A DNA stretch of 64,000 nt from Hyparrhenia diplandra (lineage: Eukaryota; Streptophyta; Magnoliopsida; Poales; Poaceae): NCBI GenBank assembly GCA_015847255.1, contig JADLZK010002795.1:111035-175034 (forward strand), written 5' to 3'. Under the pieces are notes generated by a model, which saw only the letters and a program-made list of their open reading frames with translations, was not told the origin of the DNA and searched no databases. The translations under genes were made by a program, and so were the position numbers. Shown piece after piece: positions 49,637 through 61,037 of the stretch (position 1 is its first letter; each line of letters opens with the position of its first letter).

Positions 49637-51390
49637 TATAGGAGTAGGATCGCCAAATAATAAAGATGAGATGCATCAATATTGAGACAACTCTGATAGA
49701 GAGGTGTTTGCAAGATATGTCCGGAGATTTAGTAATACAATTACTTTTTAGATGCCGAGTCCCTGAAGTTCTTCCTTCTTTTTTATTTGGTCAAAACTAT
49801 GTGTCTGAGGTTGTGTGGACTCCAATGATCTTTGTTTGTAATGAGGAACAACTATATGTATTGGTCAATCACGGAGGCTGGAATATTAATATATTTTCTT
49901 TTCTAAAAATAGTTATATTCCTTTGATCTCAAATTAAATGATCTTTTAGAGTCGTTTTTAAATAAAATTCTTTTAAATTTAACTTAATCTATAGAAAATA
50001 TTATAAACATTTCATTACGCCAAATTTATATAACTAAATGTATATCAAAATATTCATAATATATTTATCTGGCACCATAGACGTTACTCTTTTTTTATGT
50101 AACAAAATTAACCGTTTAGTTTGACTTAGAGTGAATTTAGAAATTGATTTATTTTGAGCTGGGAACCTGGAACGGTCTACATATTCATAACACTAAGCAT
50201 GCCACCGTGACAACTGACAGGCCAGTTGGCTAATACGTAGCTATCGAAGTGGTGTATTAGCGACTGTTGCTAGTCCGTATCCATGGTTCATGGTTGAAAC
50301 TTGAGTTGGTTCCCGATGGAGACGCACGCGTGTTCTTGGTGCAGGGAGCCAACACGTGAGGTGTAGAGACAAACACGTGAGGTGTAGAAACAGAGTGCGT
50401 CTTTGCAGAGCTAGGCGGCTGTTGGGCAGCAGTTGAAACTTGTTCATGCACACTACTCCTACTCGATCTGTATAAAGCAGCACTAGAATACAAAGAAGGT
50501 ACAGTAGTACGTACTGTAAGGATTATTAAGTAGTGATGCGAAGATGAGAACAAATTGCTTACTGATGGGACTCAATCCGATCCACCGCAAGCATGGCCAG
50601 CCAGATAGATTGGGTTGAGGCGTGGCAAAAAAAACACCGACCCGATATATCGATCGCTGACATCACACGCCATCACGGGGTTTGAATTAATGTTTGATAG
50701 ATATCCTGGCCCGAAGACAATTGTATCTCCAAGCTAACTAGAAGATGCTCTCATCTGATGAGAAGATGCTCTGATCTGATGATGTACAGGTCGCTTGCGT
50801 GCGTGACATAAACACGCGCTGCACGCTGCCGGCGACACCTCCTCCTCGATCGGAGGCCAGGTGCGGTGGACTTGTGCTCCACGCGCCGCCGGTGCGCGTG
50901 TCGGCTCTAGCCCGTTTATTTCCTCGCTTCGTCGTCTTTCACAGTTCACTTTACGTCCTCGTCTTGACAATTTTCTATTGGCAACATGATGGTGCCTTGG
51001 ATTCACCGGCGGCTAGCTAAGCCGCCCGAGAGACACCGGTGTTAAGCCAGGACGCTGCCGGCCTCTGCATGCGGCTCCGTTTCCGTTTTCGAAAGCGGTG
51101 CCGTGCACGTACGCGTACCTTTCGTTCGGTACTGCGTTAATTCGGGTGGTGGACAGGAGCGACTGAAAAGCAGGGTCCGTCACTCTAATTGTCTACGAGT
51201 ACGATTGTCTCCTTTCAACCTTGACGAGCCTCGTCTCGTCCCCCTTCTCGTTACCCTGATTTACTGTGCTGATTTGTCGTTTAGAAGTGTAGGATCACTT
51301 GGCGTCATAGTTAATTGGTGACACGTGTATGTAGCATTATCCTAAATGCACGGTAAATAGTTGGTTACTTGTTGTTTATATACACTTTAT
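49637..51390. other. Spacer
   Basis: 49915-50110 resembles one arm of a degraded Stowaway-type element (GATCTCAAATTAAATGATC). 50560-51330 is GC-richer without a recognised frame. No gene is supported. Confidence 0.3.
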
Positions 51391-51396
51391 CCACCA

Positions 51397-51800
51397 TGGG
51401 ACAAAGATATGAAGAAATGTGATAGGTAAATAATTGGAGGCAGATGATAAGTACCTTAGGAAAATTTGTTTTGAAAAACAGTATGAATATGGTTTCTATA
51501 TTGGCAAGTATTAAAGTTTATCCACCTTTATTCAGGCTAAATGGTCAGTTAAATAGAATAAACCATTTATTTTTCTCTCTCTTTCATATTAGCATAAATC
51601 TGATGTGGCAACTTGCCAGCTCATACAACCAGCTTATGTTACCTATTATACTTGCTCTTAGACAAGGGACAAAGGTATGAAGAAATGTGATAGGTAAATG
51701 ATTGGGGGTGTGTTGTGATAAGTGACTTAGAGAAGTGTTTTGAAAAAACAGTATGAATATGGTTTCTACATTGGCAAGTATAAAAGTTTTATCCCATATT
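51397..51800. repeat. Direct repeat of about 135 bp split by a MITE-like insert
   Basis: 51397-51525 and 51664-51800 share GGGACAAAG, TATGAAGAAATGTGATAGGT, AACAGTATGAATATGGTTTC and TTGGCAAGTAT. The 51526-51662 segment between them ends TATTATACTTGCTCTTAG, like the terminus of the Mutator-type MITE at 15689-15900, so it may be a fragment of that family. Confidence 0.6.
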
Positions 51801-51884
51801 TTTGAGATGGGGATTGTCCAAATGGAGACAGGAGGGCTCACTCCAAAAACAACACAACAACGTTAAGCATCTTGCGAATCGTGT

Positions 51885-52070
51885 TAAGGCTCTGTTTGGA
51901 TCCTATCTTTGTAACGTTTAGCCACTAAATTTTAGACCACACTAGCTTTTGAGCCTCCAAACATGCAAGAGATCTAAAGCATCGTCTAAAGTTTAACCAA
52001 ATTCATAAAAACTTCAGACAACACAAGTGAACTAAAATGGTTGAAAACACAAACACCAAACATGTCCTAA
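51885..52070. mobile_element. Possible DNA-transposon fragment upstream of MYB
   Basis: Ends GGCTCTGTTTGGATCC and the reverse complement of the right side AGGACATGTTTGGTGTTTG share the GTTTGG core frequent at termini of grass MITEs; the interior has TTTAGACCACA words. The boundaries are weak. Confidence 0.35.
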
Positions 52071-52275
52071 TTCACAAGCTAAAAAGTTACGAGGAAAAAC
52101 AAACCACAAACGCTAGAAAATTACAGCCCGTCCCACTTGCCCACCCAGATCATGAACTACTACTTCCCGGAAGTTGCGTGGGCTTCATTCAAGCACGTGT
52201 CTGTTTGAACTCTCAAGCGCTATACTACGCACTAAAAAACATTTCAAGCTCTATGTCATCGTGGCCAAGTCCAAG

Positions 52276-52283
52276 ATAAATAG
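52276..52283 (+). promoter_or_regulatory. TATA-like box of MYB gene
   Basis: ATAAATAG about 150 bp upstream of the MYB start codon, followed by a CT-rich leader with CTCCCTC words. Placement is plausible but not proven. Confidence 0.4.
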
Positions 52284-52431
52284 CCGGGGGCACCCTCGCG
52301 ACTCCACCCTTGCCTTGGCCCTTGAGCGAGCACACGCCTCCCTCGCTCCCTCTGCGAGAGCTTGCCTGCACTCCCCACACACCTCCCTCGAGCACAAGAC
52401 AAGAACAGTGAGAGGAGATCGAGTGAATCAA

Positions 52432-53849
52432 ATGGGGAGGGCTCCGTGCTGCGAGAAGATGGGGCTGAAGAAGGGGCCATGGACGCCCGAGGAGGACAAG
52501 ATCCTGGTGGCCCACATCCAGAGCTTCGGCCACAGCAACTGGCGCGCGCTGCCCAAGCAGGCGGGGGCTGCTCCGCTGCGGCAAGAGCTGCCGCCTCCGG
52601 TGGATCAACTACCTGCGCCCGGACATCAAGCGCGGCAACTTCAGCAAGGAGGAAGAGGACGCCATCATCACCCTCCACCAGCAGCTCGGCAACAGGTACG
52701 GCTGTCTTTTCAGTTTGTTTTGCTAAATCGGAGGGAGGGAGTGGATCAATGATTGGGTTTTGCTTTGCTTCAAACGCAAATCACTCTTGGTCGTCTTCGT
52801 CTTCCTCTCGCTAGCTAGCTCTTGTCAGTGGGCCAGGGCAGGGGCATACAATACATTATCATCGCCATGGGCCCCTCCTCGAGGTCGACGAAGAAAGAAA
52901 ATCCAAGTGTGCAGGCCACTTGGTCACTAGTTAATCAATCACTTGCGTCACTGATGATGATGATGCGCGAGATCTGCCAGCCGGAGATTCCACCTCGCTC
53001 TACCAGTCTAGCTAGTTTGGCCGTCCGTCCTCGTCGTCCACGACGAACGGGACACTGCTGCCTGCGTGCCGTCTAGAGCTCAGTGCAGTGCAGTTAAAAA
53101 AAACAACTGAGCTAGTACGATAGCGTTAAACAAGTGCGTGTGATTCCGCAAAGGGGAATCAAATCACGCGCAGCACTGCAGCAGAGATTAGGATATGAGT
53201 ACATAGCAGATCGTTGTTTGTAATCGATTCCTTTTGACAAAGCTGTGCACTGACGAGCTCTGAATTGTTTGGTTAAACATAGGTGGTCCGCGATCGCCGC
53301 CAGGTTACCCGGGCGGACGGACAACGAGATCAAGAACGTCTGGCACACGCACCTCAAAGAAGCGGCTGGAGCCTGCCACCACCACCGACAAGCCGGAGCA
53401 TCAGCACGGGGCGCAGGCAGGTGGCTCCGGCAAGAAGAACAGGCCGAAGCGCGGGGGCGCCGCCAAAGAAGACGACGACGAAGGCCGACGACGCCGTCGT
53501 CCCGGTCCCGGCCACCACCGCGCCGGTGTCGCCTGAACGGTCGGCGGCCTCGTCGTCGGTGACCGAGTCGTCGTCGTCCATGACGGAGCAGGAGCAGGGC
53601 AACACCGGGAGCTCCGCCGTGGTCCCCAAGGAGGAGAGCTTCACGTCCTCCTCGGAGGCCGAGGAGTTCCAGTTCGACGAGACCTTCTGGTCGGAGACGC
53701 TGTCCATGCCGCTCGAGAGCTTCGACGTCCCCATGGAGTCTGCCGACGCGCTGGGCGCGTCGTCGGTTGGCGCCGACGGCGACCTGGACTACTGGCTCAG
53801 AGTGTTCATGGAGAACGGCGACGTGCACCAAGAATTGCCGCAGATTTAG
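52432..53849 (+). CDS. R2R3-MYB transcription factor, OsMYB4-like (three 1-bp insertions)
   Basis: Exons 52432-52694 and 53283-53849 with a GT-AG intron between R3 codons N/R. Start MGRAPCCEKMGLKKGPW is the hallmark R2R3 N-terminus. R2 reads PWTPEEDKILVAHI...NWRALPKQAG and continues in another frame as RCGKSCRLRWINYLRPDIK; R3 reads GNFSKEEEDAIITLH...WSAIAARLPGRTDNEIKNVW. The C-terminus has SPERSAASSSVTESS, an FWSETLSMPL activation-type motif, DLDYWLRVFME and ELPQI, as in rice OsMYB4 (subgroup 2, stress and phenylpropanoid regulation). Extra bases sit at 52563-52567 (G run), 53356-53358 and 53465-53467 (both CAAAGAAG where CAAGAAG keeps the frame). The usual first MYB intron, after LPKQAG, is absent. 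Nuclear DNA-binding role inferred from family. Confidence 0.9.
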
Positions 53850-55368
53850 AGCGCACGCCGGAGAGAATTCAGTTCCGTGGCTAATTGATTCATCGTTCTT
53901 TTCCTCTCCATCTGCACGTCTTGCATCGGAGGGACATAGCCAATTAACAGAGAAGGAGAGAGAGAGCCTCCACGACGAAATTAGGCAGAAATTAAACAAC
54001 GCGACATGCCATTGCATCTATCTTGTTTGCCTTCTTGTATATAAAGATCGAATCGATCGACAAGATATCATATCGGGGATCGAAACCTATGCTATCCATT
54101 CTGAAAAGAATCCTTTTGCATTGAGATTTCCATGTACAGTAGTGAGGATCATCACAACAGAAATGGACTCGATCGGCCTCTTCGAATTTGTTGATTGAAT
54201 TCATCTAGTCTCCTACTCGTGTCGTGTGTGTTCCAATGATCATCAACTCGTGTACGGCTTCTGTCCTACGATCCGTCCATTCTCCAGTGCCTTCGTCCCA
54301 GCTGAGGTGAAATGGTAACTGTTGCCTTTGAGGAAAAAAAAGTCTGAAACACGTGTGCAGAGACCGGGACAAACCAAAGGACGATTTCTTTTTTGTGTGA
54401 TTTACAGTTAAACAATGCCAAGCACAGATCTGGCTGTCTCCTGAGTGATTCTGCGTCACCTTTGTTTGATCTGGAAAAGTAAACGAAGAACATGTGGGGG
54501 TGCTGATCCACAAAATGCATATTGGCGCCGCCATTTTTCTATTCCAACCTGTGCCTTTCATGCTTAAACTATACTATATATCAACAGTCGCCAATTGAAC
54601 AAGCAGGTGTCCTGCCGTTGTCTACGCTAAGGGTTCAGTGTACTATACTGTCGAGCAAACCTTTTGAGCTGTGCTAGATGCGTGGAACACACTGCTAATT
54701 ATCGTCGCCGACAGTTTGATGTGCATCACCGCAAGGGGAGCTTAATGATCATGATCATACGCTGTATACAAATCAAAAAATTTGTATGAATGTACAGTAA
54801 ACATTTTTTTTAAAGTAAACAGGAGAGGCCAAAGCCCCCTACTGAAGATGAGTTAGCGAAAACAAGAACACAAGTTCAAGAAAGGAATCACCAAAAGAGG
54901 AGGCAAGATATTGCAGTTGTAGTAAACATTGTTCATTGTTCCAAAACAAGATGTGAACACTTCGGCATTGCATCCTAGTCAAGTCAAAGGAGTTGCCTGA
55001 GTAGACGAGGACAGTGTAGGACATGGAATTTATCCTTTGACTGAAGGTTTCAAAAGGCAGTTTTCTTAAATGACTGCAGGGCATAAAAGAATTAGTTCCA
55101 TATCTAGCAGAGGAAATATATGTGCAGAAAACCTATCACTCACTGCAGGAAAACGTAAATATGACATACTGTTGACGTAATTATAATTACTCTAGTAATT
55201 ACTTGGGCATATAGTTTCTCTTGTAAAAGTTTAGTAGCTGATGAGTCAACAGTTCACTAATCCTCTTACTAAACAGTAATGGAAATCAAATTACTATTGT
55301 ACCTTATTTTATTACTCTAAATTTACTATTTATTTTTGTTGTATTTGATATGGACTCTATGGTTTAAT
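53850..55368. other. MYB 3' flank and spacer
   Basis: 3' untranslated region of the MYB gene in the first few hundred bases, then AT-rich spacer. Nothing else recognised. Confidence 0.35.
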
Positions 55369-55385
55369 CTAGATAGTTAGATCAT

Positions 55386-55525
55386 TTTTAACCGAAAGTC
55401 AGCAAGGGAAACCACAACCTATTTTTAATTTTTTTAAAAATGTAGACCTGTTTAAATTAGCTCCCACGGGAGTCGAACCCTGTGTGTCTGGTGCTACTAA
55501 GGTGCTCTAACCACGGACCCTTTCG
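55386..55525 (-). mobile_element. tRNA-derived SINE with perfect 17-bp target duplication
   Basis: Read on the minus strand the element starts CGAAAGGGTCCGTGG, carries a polymerase III A box (GTGGTTAGAGCAC, 55514-55502) and B box (CAGGGTTCGACTCCC, 55482-55468), a tRNA-unrelated body and a short A tail. It is flanked by identical CTAGATAGTTAGATCAT copies at 55369-55385 and 55526-55542, the product of target-primed insertion. 140 bp, complete by these marks. Confidence 0.85.
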
Positions 55526-55727
55526 CTAGATAGTTAGATCATTATAAATAATTTTCCTTTTTTTTCCTGATTAATCTTATAATTTTTAGGTCCTCTTGGC
55601 AAAACATGGCTGTTCTGCTCATAATAAGACTGCTGATGTTGTTTCTTGTGAGAGAAAAAAAATAATGTTTTTGTGGCTGATAAGTCTAAGCAAACATGGT
55701 AATTAATGAAATAGATAGTTTGTTAAA

Positions 55728-55812
55728 TTATAAAGATGCAAAAACAACAAGGATAACAAATCTTTGATGTTATAAAGATGCAAAAAACAACAAGGATAAC
55801 AAGTCTTTTATG
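55728..55812. repeat. Tandem duplication of about 42 bp
   Basis: Two adjacent copies beginning TTATAAAGATGCAAAAA and ending in TTTGATG/TTTTATG, differing at a few positions. Confidence 0.85.
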
Positions 55813-57079
55813 TTTCATCTCTTTGATTCCATGGTCTACCATGTTGTTTATTCCTTCATGGTAGAAAGTTATATATAGATGCATGCATGCTTTATTGGAT
55901 TTCGATAATAGTAAAATCTGAAAAGCAATGTGTAACCACTACAGCAATATGGTCCTCGCTAGAAAAAAAGTTTGCCTCGGGTACCATCTCTAATTATTGG
56001 TTTTAAGCAACATCTGAGATTCAAATTTGGCTGGGATATATGGATAGGTAAGATTAACTTTTACAATATTCCACAATAGCTTAAATTAGATATAGCTATA
56101 GGTTCAGGTTATATTCCATTTCTAAATGCTAGTGGAGATAGCTGGCCGGCTGCGCTATAGCTCAATGATATGCTTCTAAAAGGTCTGTACGTATCCTTTC
56201 ATGTGTATTAGTTCGTACTATATTGTTCCCAATTGCAGTACCAGATCAAAAAGGCACGGAAAAAAAAAAAAAGTCTAGCTAGCTTTTCTTTAGACATGTG
56301 AACATGTGTACACACTCGTTTACCAAAATTTCTGGGAATGCATTCAGAGAGAGAAGAAACAGTAGTAATGTGAAGTAGAAGTCAAAAGTTGGTGAATTTC
56401 TACCTTGATTAGACCCACTCCACTAACAAAATCTTGGAGGCATATATTTAACTTGATAAGGCGAAGTTAGGCTTGGCATTGTAACTTAGTATTACAGGCA
56501 CAATGATTAAAATATATAGAAGTTTACGGCGGATGGAAACAGTAGCCAAATCATACATTCACTCGAACGAAGAAGATGCACGGAAGCTAGAGAAGGGAAA
56601 TCTAGAAAGTGCCAGGGTGATAGGTGGAGTCAACTTCAAGCTTTCGATACATGCATCACAAATGTCACTTTCTCTTTGCAGAGTATATAGTGTGGTTACA
56701 CCACTTAGCACTACATCTAACATGTGTATAGATCGATGAACAATTGGTCCGGGAGTCCAAAATAGTGAAATGATTGCACCACTAATCCTACCAGCAAAAA
56801 CATGTGATCCCAATGCAGGCAGCCATTGCTTTTTCACAATAACCACCGGACCTTTAGCCCTTTTGGTACTGTAAATGGTTTGTCGTTTTTCTCAAGTTTT
56901 TATTTATCAAAATGATGCTTCAGTGTTACATAAGACGAAGCTTGTTGAAAGCCATGATGTTGTACACTAACCAACCTCTCTAAAAAAAATGTACTATATA
57001 TGTACTTTGCAATGACACCTGAATAAAAATAGCAAGAAAATTATAGTGGTCATCATTTAGTTGATGTTAATCAGGGAAC
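55813..57079. other. AT-rich spacer
   Basis: No recognised gene. A minus-strand stretch of 95 codons at 56559-56846 is open but shows no domain or splice context that I can support. Confidence 0.3.
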
Positions 57080-60061
57080 AGCGCAACAGTTTTGCAACAT
57101 TTCTTATTGGAAGCAAGTCCATGCTTGGTGCAAAAAAAAAAGGAAGATGTTGAAAAATCTTTAGAAAACAGTTGGGAACATGATTGACAGATGGACATGT
57201 GCCAACGCGCACATGTATGTCTGATCAGGAGATTAACCTAAAGCATTATCTTAAAAAGAGCGATTAGTTTCTTTGCTTAGAGAAGAGGAACTAAAGTGGT
57301 ATGAGAGAGCCAAAATCAAATCCCTGTTGGAGGGCGATTCACATACAAGGTTTTTCCATCTTGTTGCTAATGGGAAACAACCGTAAACAACGCATTTTTA
57401 GACTTGAAGATGATCATGGGGTTGTTGTTGGTGATGACTGTCTTAAAAAACACATTACCAATTATTATAAAAGTCTTTTTGGGGGCCCTAAACAATCTGA
57501 GATCACACGCCAGGAGGATCATATTCTAGACCTTCCACAAGTAACTCCTGAGGAAAATGATATCCTCATTGCCAACTTCACCTGAATCCGAAGAGAGAGG
57601 CAATCTTCCAAATGGAGCATAACAAGGCTCCCGGACCGGATGGGTTCCCCAAGCAGAATTCTATCAGTCTTTTTGGGAGGTGATCAAGGATGACCTTTTA
57701 TCCCTCTTCAAGGATTTCCACGAGGAGAGTCTAGACCTCTTTAGCCTCAATTTTGGAATCATTACTTTAATTCCAAAGATTGAGAATGCCACTAAAATTC
57801 AACAATATAGGCCTATTTTGTGTCCTCAATGTTAGTTTCAAGATTTTTACGAAAGTTGGAACTAACAAGGTTGAATAAAGTGGCCAAGACGGTGGTGAGC
57901 CCAACACAATCTGCCTTTATGCCAGGTAGAAACATTATGGAAGGTGTCGTTATTCTACACGAGACCATCCATGAATTGCATACCAAAAAGAGAAATGGGG
58001 TCATTTTCAAAATTGACTTTGAAAAGGCCTATGATAAGGTTAAGTGGTCTTTCCTACAGCAAACTTTGCGGATGAAAGGCTTCTCACCTAAGTGGTGCCG
58101 ATGGGTTCATAATATGGTTGCGGGTGGAAGTGTTGGGATCAAAGTTAATGATGATATTGGCCCTTACTTCCAAACTAAACGTGGACTCAGGCAAGGAGAC
58201 CCCATGTCACCTATCTTATTTAACATCGTCGCTGATATGCTAGCTCTCCTTATTAATAGAGCAAAGGCGGATGGACAAATAAGAGGGGTCATTCCTCACC
58301 TAGTAGATGATGGTCTCTCCATTTTACAATATGCTGATGACACCATTATCTTTCTGGACCACGATTTGGAACAAGCAAAAAACCTTAAGCTACTGCTTTG
58401 CGCTTTCGAGCAATTATCCGGTTTTAAGATCAATTTCCACAAGAGTGAAATCTTTTGTTATGGTGAAGCCAAAGAAATGGAGCCATTTTATACTTCCCTC
58501 TTTGGTTGTAATTCTGGGGCTTACCCTTTCGGGTATCTAGGCATCCCAATGCACCATAGACAACTCCTAAATTCCGAATGGAGAAAAGTTGAGGAACGCT
58601 TTGAACAAAAGCTCTATTGTTGGAAAGCCAAATATTTATCCTATGGGGGGAGATTGGTCCTGCTTAATTCTGTGCTAAGTAGTCTTCCGATGTTCATGAT
58701 GTCCTTCTTTGAAATTCCTAAAAGGAGTTCTTAAAAATCTCGATCAATTTAGATCAAGATTTTTTTCCGCAAGGCTCTACCAATAAACACAAATACAGGC
58801 TTGCGAGATGGGACATCTTGTGTCGCCCCAAGGATCGAGGGGTCTTGGGATCTTAAATTTACAGACTTCAAAACAAGTGTTTATTGGCCAAATGGTTAGT
58901 CATTCTTTTGAATACCAATGGCACTTGGCAATCTTTGCTAAGGAATAAATACTTGAGAACCAAGACTCTAACCCAAGTATCAACCAAACCGAATGATTCT
59001 CATACGGAGAGGCCTCATGCATATTAAAGATGAGGTTCTTGCTAAAGGTTCTTTTCATAATTAAAGATGGAACCAATACGAGATTTTGAGAGGATACTTG
59101 GTTAGGTGACAAGCCACTCAAAGATAAATACCCGCCCTTATATAATATAGCACGGGGATCGACATGCCAATCATTTCTAAGGTCATGTCATCTAGACCTC
59201 TTGATATTTCCTTTAGACGGTCTTTGGTAGATAATAACCAGAGGATGTGGCTTCACCTTGTAGCCGGGGTCTCCAATGTTGTTTTGGTGGATGGTAAGGA
59301 TTATTTTTAAGTGGCTGCTAACTAGATCCGGATTTTTTTTTCGGTCCGCTCTATGTATCTTGATGCCATGGATACTCATCCGCCCTTCCAACATAAGAAG
59401 ATCCTGGAAATGGAAAATACCTCTAAAGATTAAAATCTTTCTCTAGTTTCGCAAAAGGATGTCATTCTCACAAAAGACAACCTTGCTAAGAAAAAACTGG
59501 AAAGGGAGTCGGTGTGTATGTTGTAATTTGAATGAAACAACTCAACCTTTTTTAGATTGTCCCCTTGCAAAGATGATTTGGAGGATTATTTTCTATGCTA
59601 CTAATCTGAAACAACCTAGATCTATTTACCATATGTTTGGTACATGGCTTAATAATCAACATAAAAATATTAAGCCATTGATTTGGGTTGGTGTGTTCCT
59701 TGCTTTTACTTGGGCTATCTAGAATTGCCGGAATGATGTCATTTTCAAAAAATCAAAATCCATTTCGATTATGCAGGTTATTTTCAGGGGAGCTTACTGG
59801 CTACGCTTCTGGGCCCAGTTGCAGCGTAACGAGCAGGCTAAGGACAACCTCATTGGGATGAGCAAGATGATGGAAGTCATTGCTCTACAGATTGCCAATG
59901 GAGGATGGAAGAATTTTTTCGGTTTATCATAGTCCTATGGAAGTTGTTTTGTCTACCAGTCCGCTTTTTTGTTTATTCTATTGAACTTTGTAATAATTGG
60001 GGTGTGCATCTACGGATGTAGAGGCCGGATATTGTAAAACTTTATCCATTATCTAAAAAAA
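57080..60061 (+). mobile_element. LINE retrotransposon, 5'-truncated, with reverse transcriptase and poly-A tail
   Basis: From about 57280 fragments read WYERAKIK and RFFHLVANGK, then a reverse transcriptase whose core is open for 304 codons (57820-58734): SAFMPGRNIMEGV, FKIDFEKAYDKVKW, GLRQGDPMSPILFN, YADD at 58330-58341, GYLGIPMHHRQL, GGRLVLLNSVLSSLP. After frame breaks there follow GRLARWDILCRPKDRGG-like and a zinc-finger region (CVCCNLNET...FLDCPLAKMIW, 59510-59585). The 3' end reads TTGTAATAATTGG, then an A run at 60053-60061. No 5' end, ORF1 or intact endonuclease is present, so the copy is inactive. Closely related to the eroded copy at 47.4-49.4 kb. Confidence 0.87.
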
Positions 60062-60338
60062 ACCATGTAATCACAGGAACAGGATCCAATAGCAGCCATG
60101 TTTCGCGATCTGTCCCTCGCTCACTCCAAAAAAGGTACGCTTCTCGATTTCAAGAAACCAATTAAAAAAAAAGAAACCAACTAATTTCAAGTTTATTAAA
60201 TCTATGAAAAAAATACTAAAATATTTATGGTATCATATAAGCATCATTAGTAAATTTCATTAGTAAATAAATCTACTTGGAGACATAAATATTGATATGT
60301 TATTTTTTATAAACTTTTTTTGAAAACATATTACATAC

Positions 60339-61028
60339 GGCAGCTGCTCCGGTGGTCCTCTTTTTTATAAATTAGCACGAATCTCAAAGCAGGTAATTAA
60401 AAAATTATTTATTTTATGTCGTCTTGTACTAGGTCCCTCCTGGGCTCAGCCCATCCAAGACCAGCCCGTACGCAGCCCTATTGCAGATAGGAATTAACGT
60501 CGAAGGAGACGACCTCACAGGGCAGGTCCCCTTTGTGGCCTAACGACGCCGTGTGCCCCACTCCAACAGCGGCGTGAAAGTCATCTCCGGCGCTGCGGGA
60601 GCCATCGACAACAACAACATCCCGCGGGCCTCGGCGACGCCACCAACGCTGCCAAGTCTATCAACAGCGACGGGAACGGGAACCGGAGCGGTGTCCCAGT
60701 CATCACGGGCGGCAGCCTCCTTCAGGGCACCACGCTGCAAAGAAGCTCCCCTTTGTCAACTACGATGGCGCGCTGCCGAAGCTCGCACTAACGGATCGGA
60801 AATACAAAATGGGAAAGACGGGAGGAGACTAAAGCGACGACTGCTCGCGACGCCATCTGAGACGGGGATAACGGAGCGACGCGGATGGGCTGGACCTGGG
60901 CTGGTCTTGGACGAGTGAGCCTATGCGGGATCCAGGTGTAAAATGACATAAAACAATTATTTCTTTTTTAATTACCCTCTTTAAGATTCGTGCTAATTTA
61001 TGAAAAGAGGACTATCGGAGCAGTTGCC
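60339..61028. mobile_element. Mutator-type element with GC-rich captured interior (Pack-MULE-like)
   Basis: 690 bp flanked by identical 9-bp copies ATTACATAC (60330-60338, 61029-61037). Termini GGCAGCTGCTCCGGTGGTCC and, reversed, GGCAACTGCTCCGATAGTCC; the inverted similarity extends about 90 bp through ATAAATTAGCACGAATCT and GGTAATTAAAAAA to TTTTATGTC. The interior (60430-60920) is sharply GC-rich, unlike the AT-rich arms, with an open frame from 60553 and stretches such as AIDNNNIP; I cannot name the donor gene. No transposase. Confidence 0.8.
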
Positions 61029-61037
61029 ATTACATAC

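Noticed and set aside
55460..55525. Possible tRNA gene on the minus strand
   Set aside because: A and B boxes are present, but there is no complete cloverleaf, and a body, A tail and 17-bp duplications show it is a SINE head.
56559..56846. 95-codon minus-strand frame
   Set aside because: No domain, no splice partners, located in AT-rich spacer.
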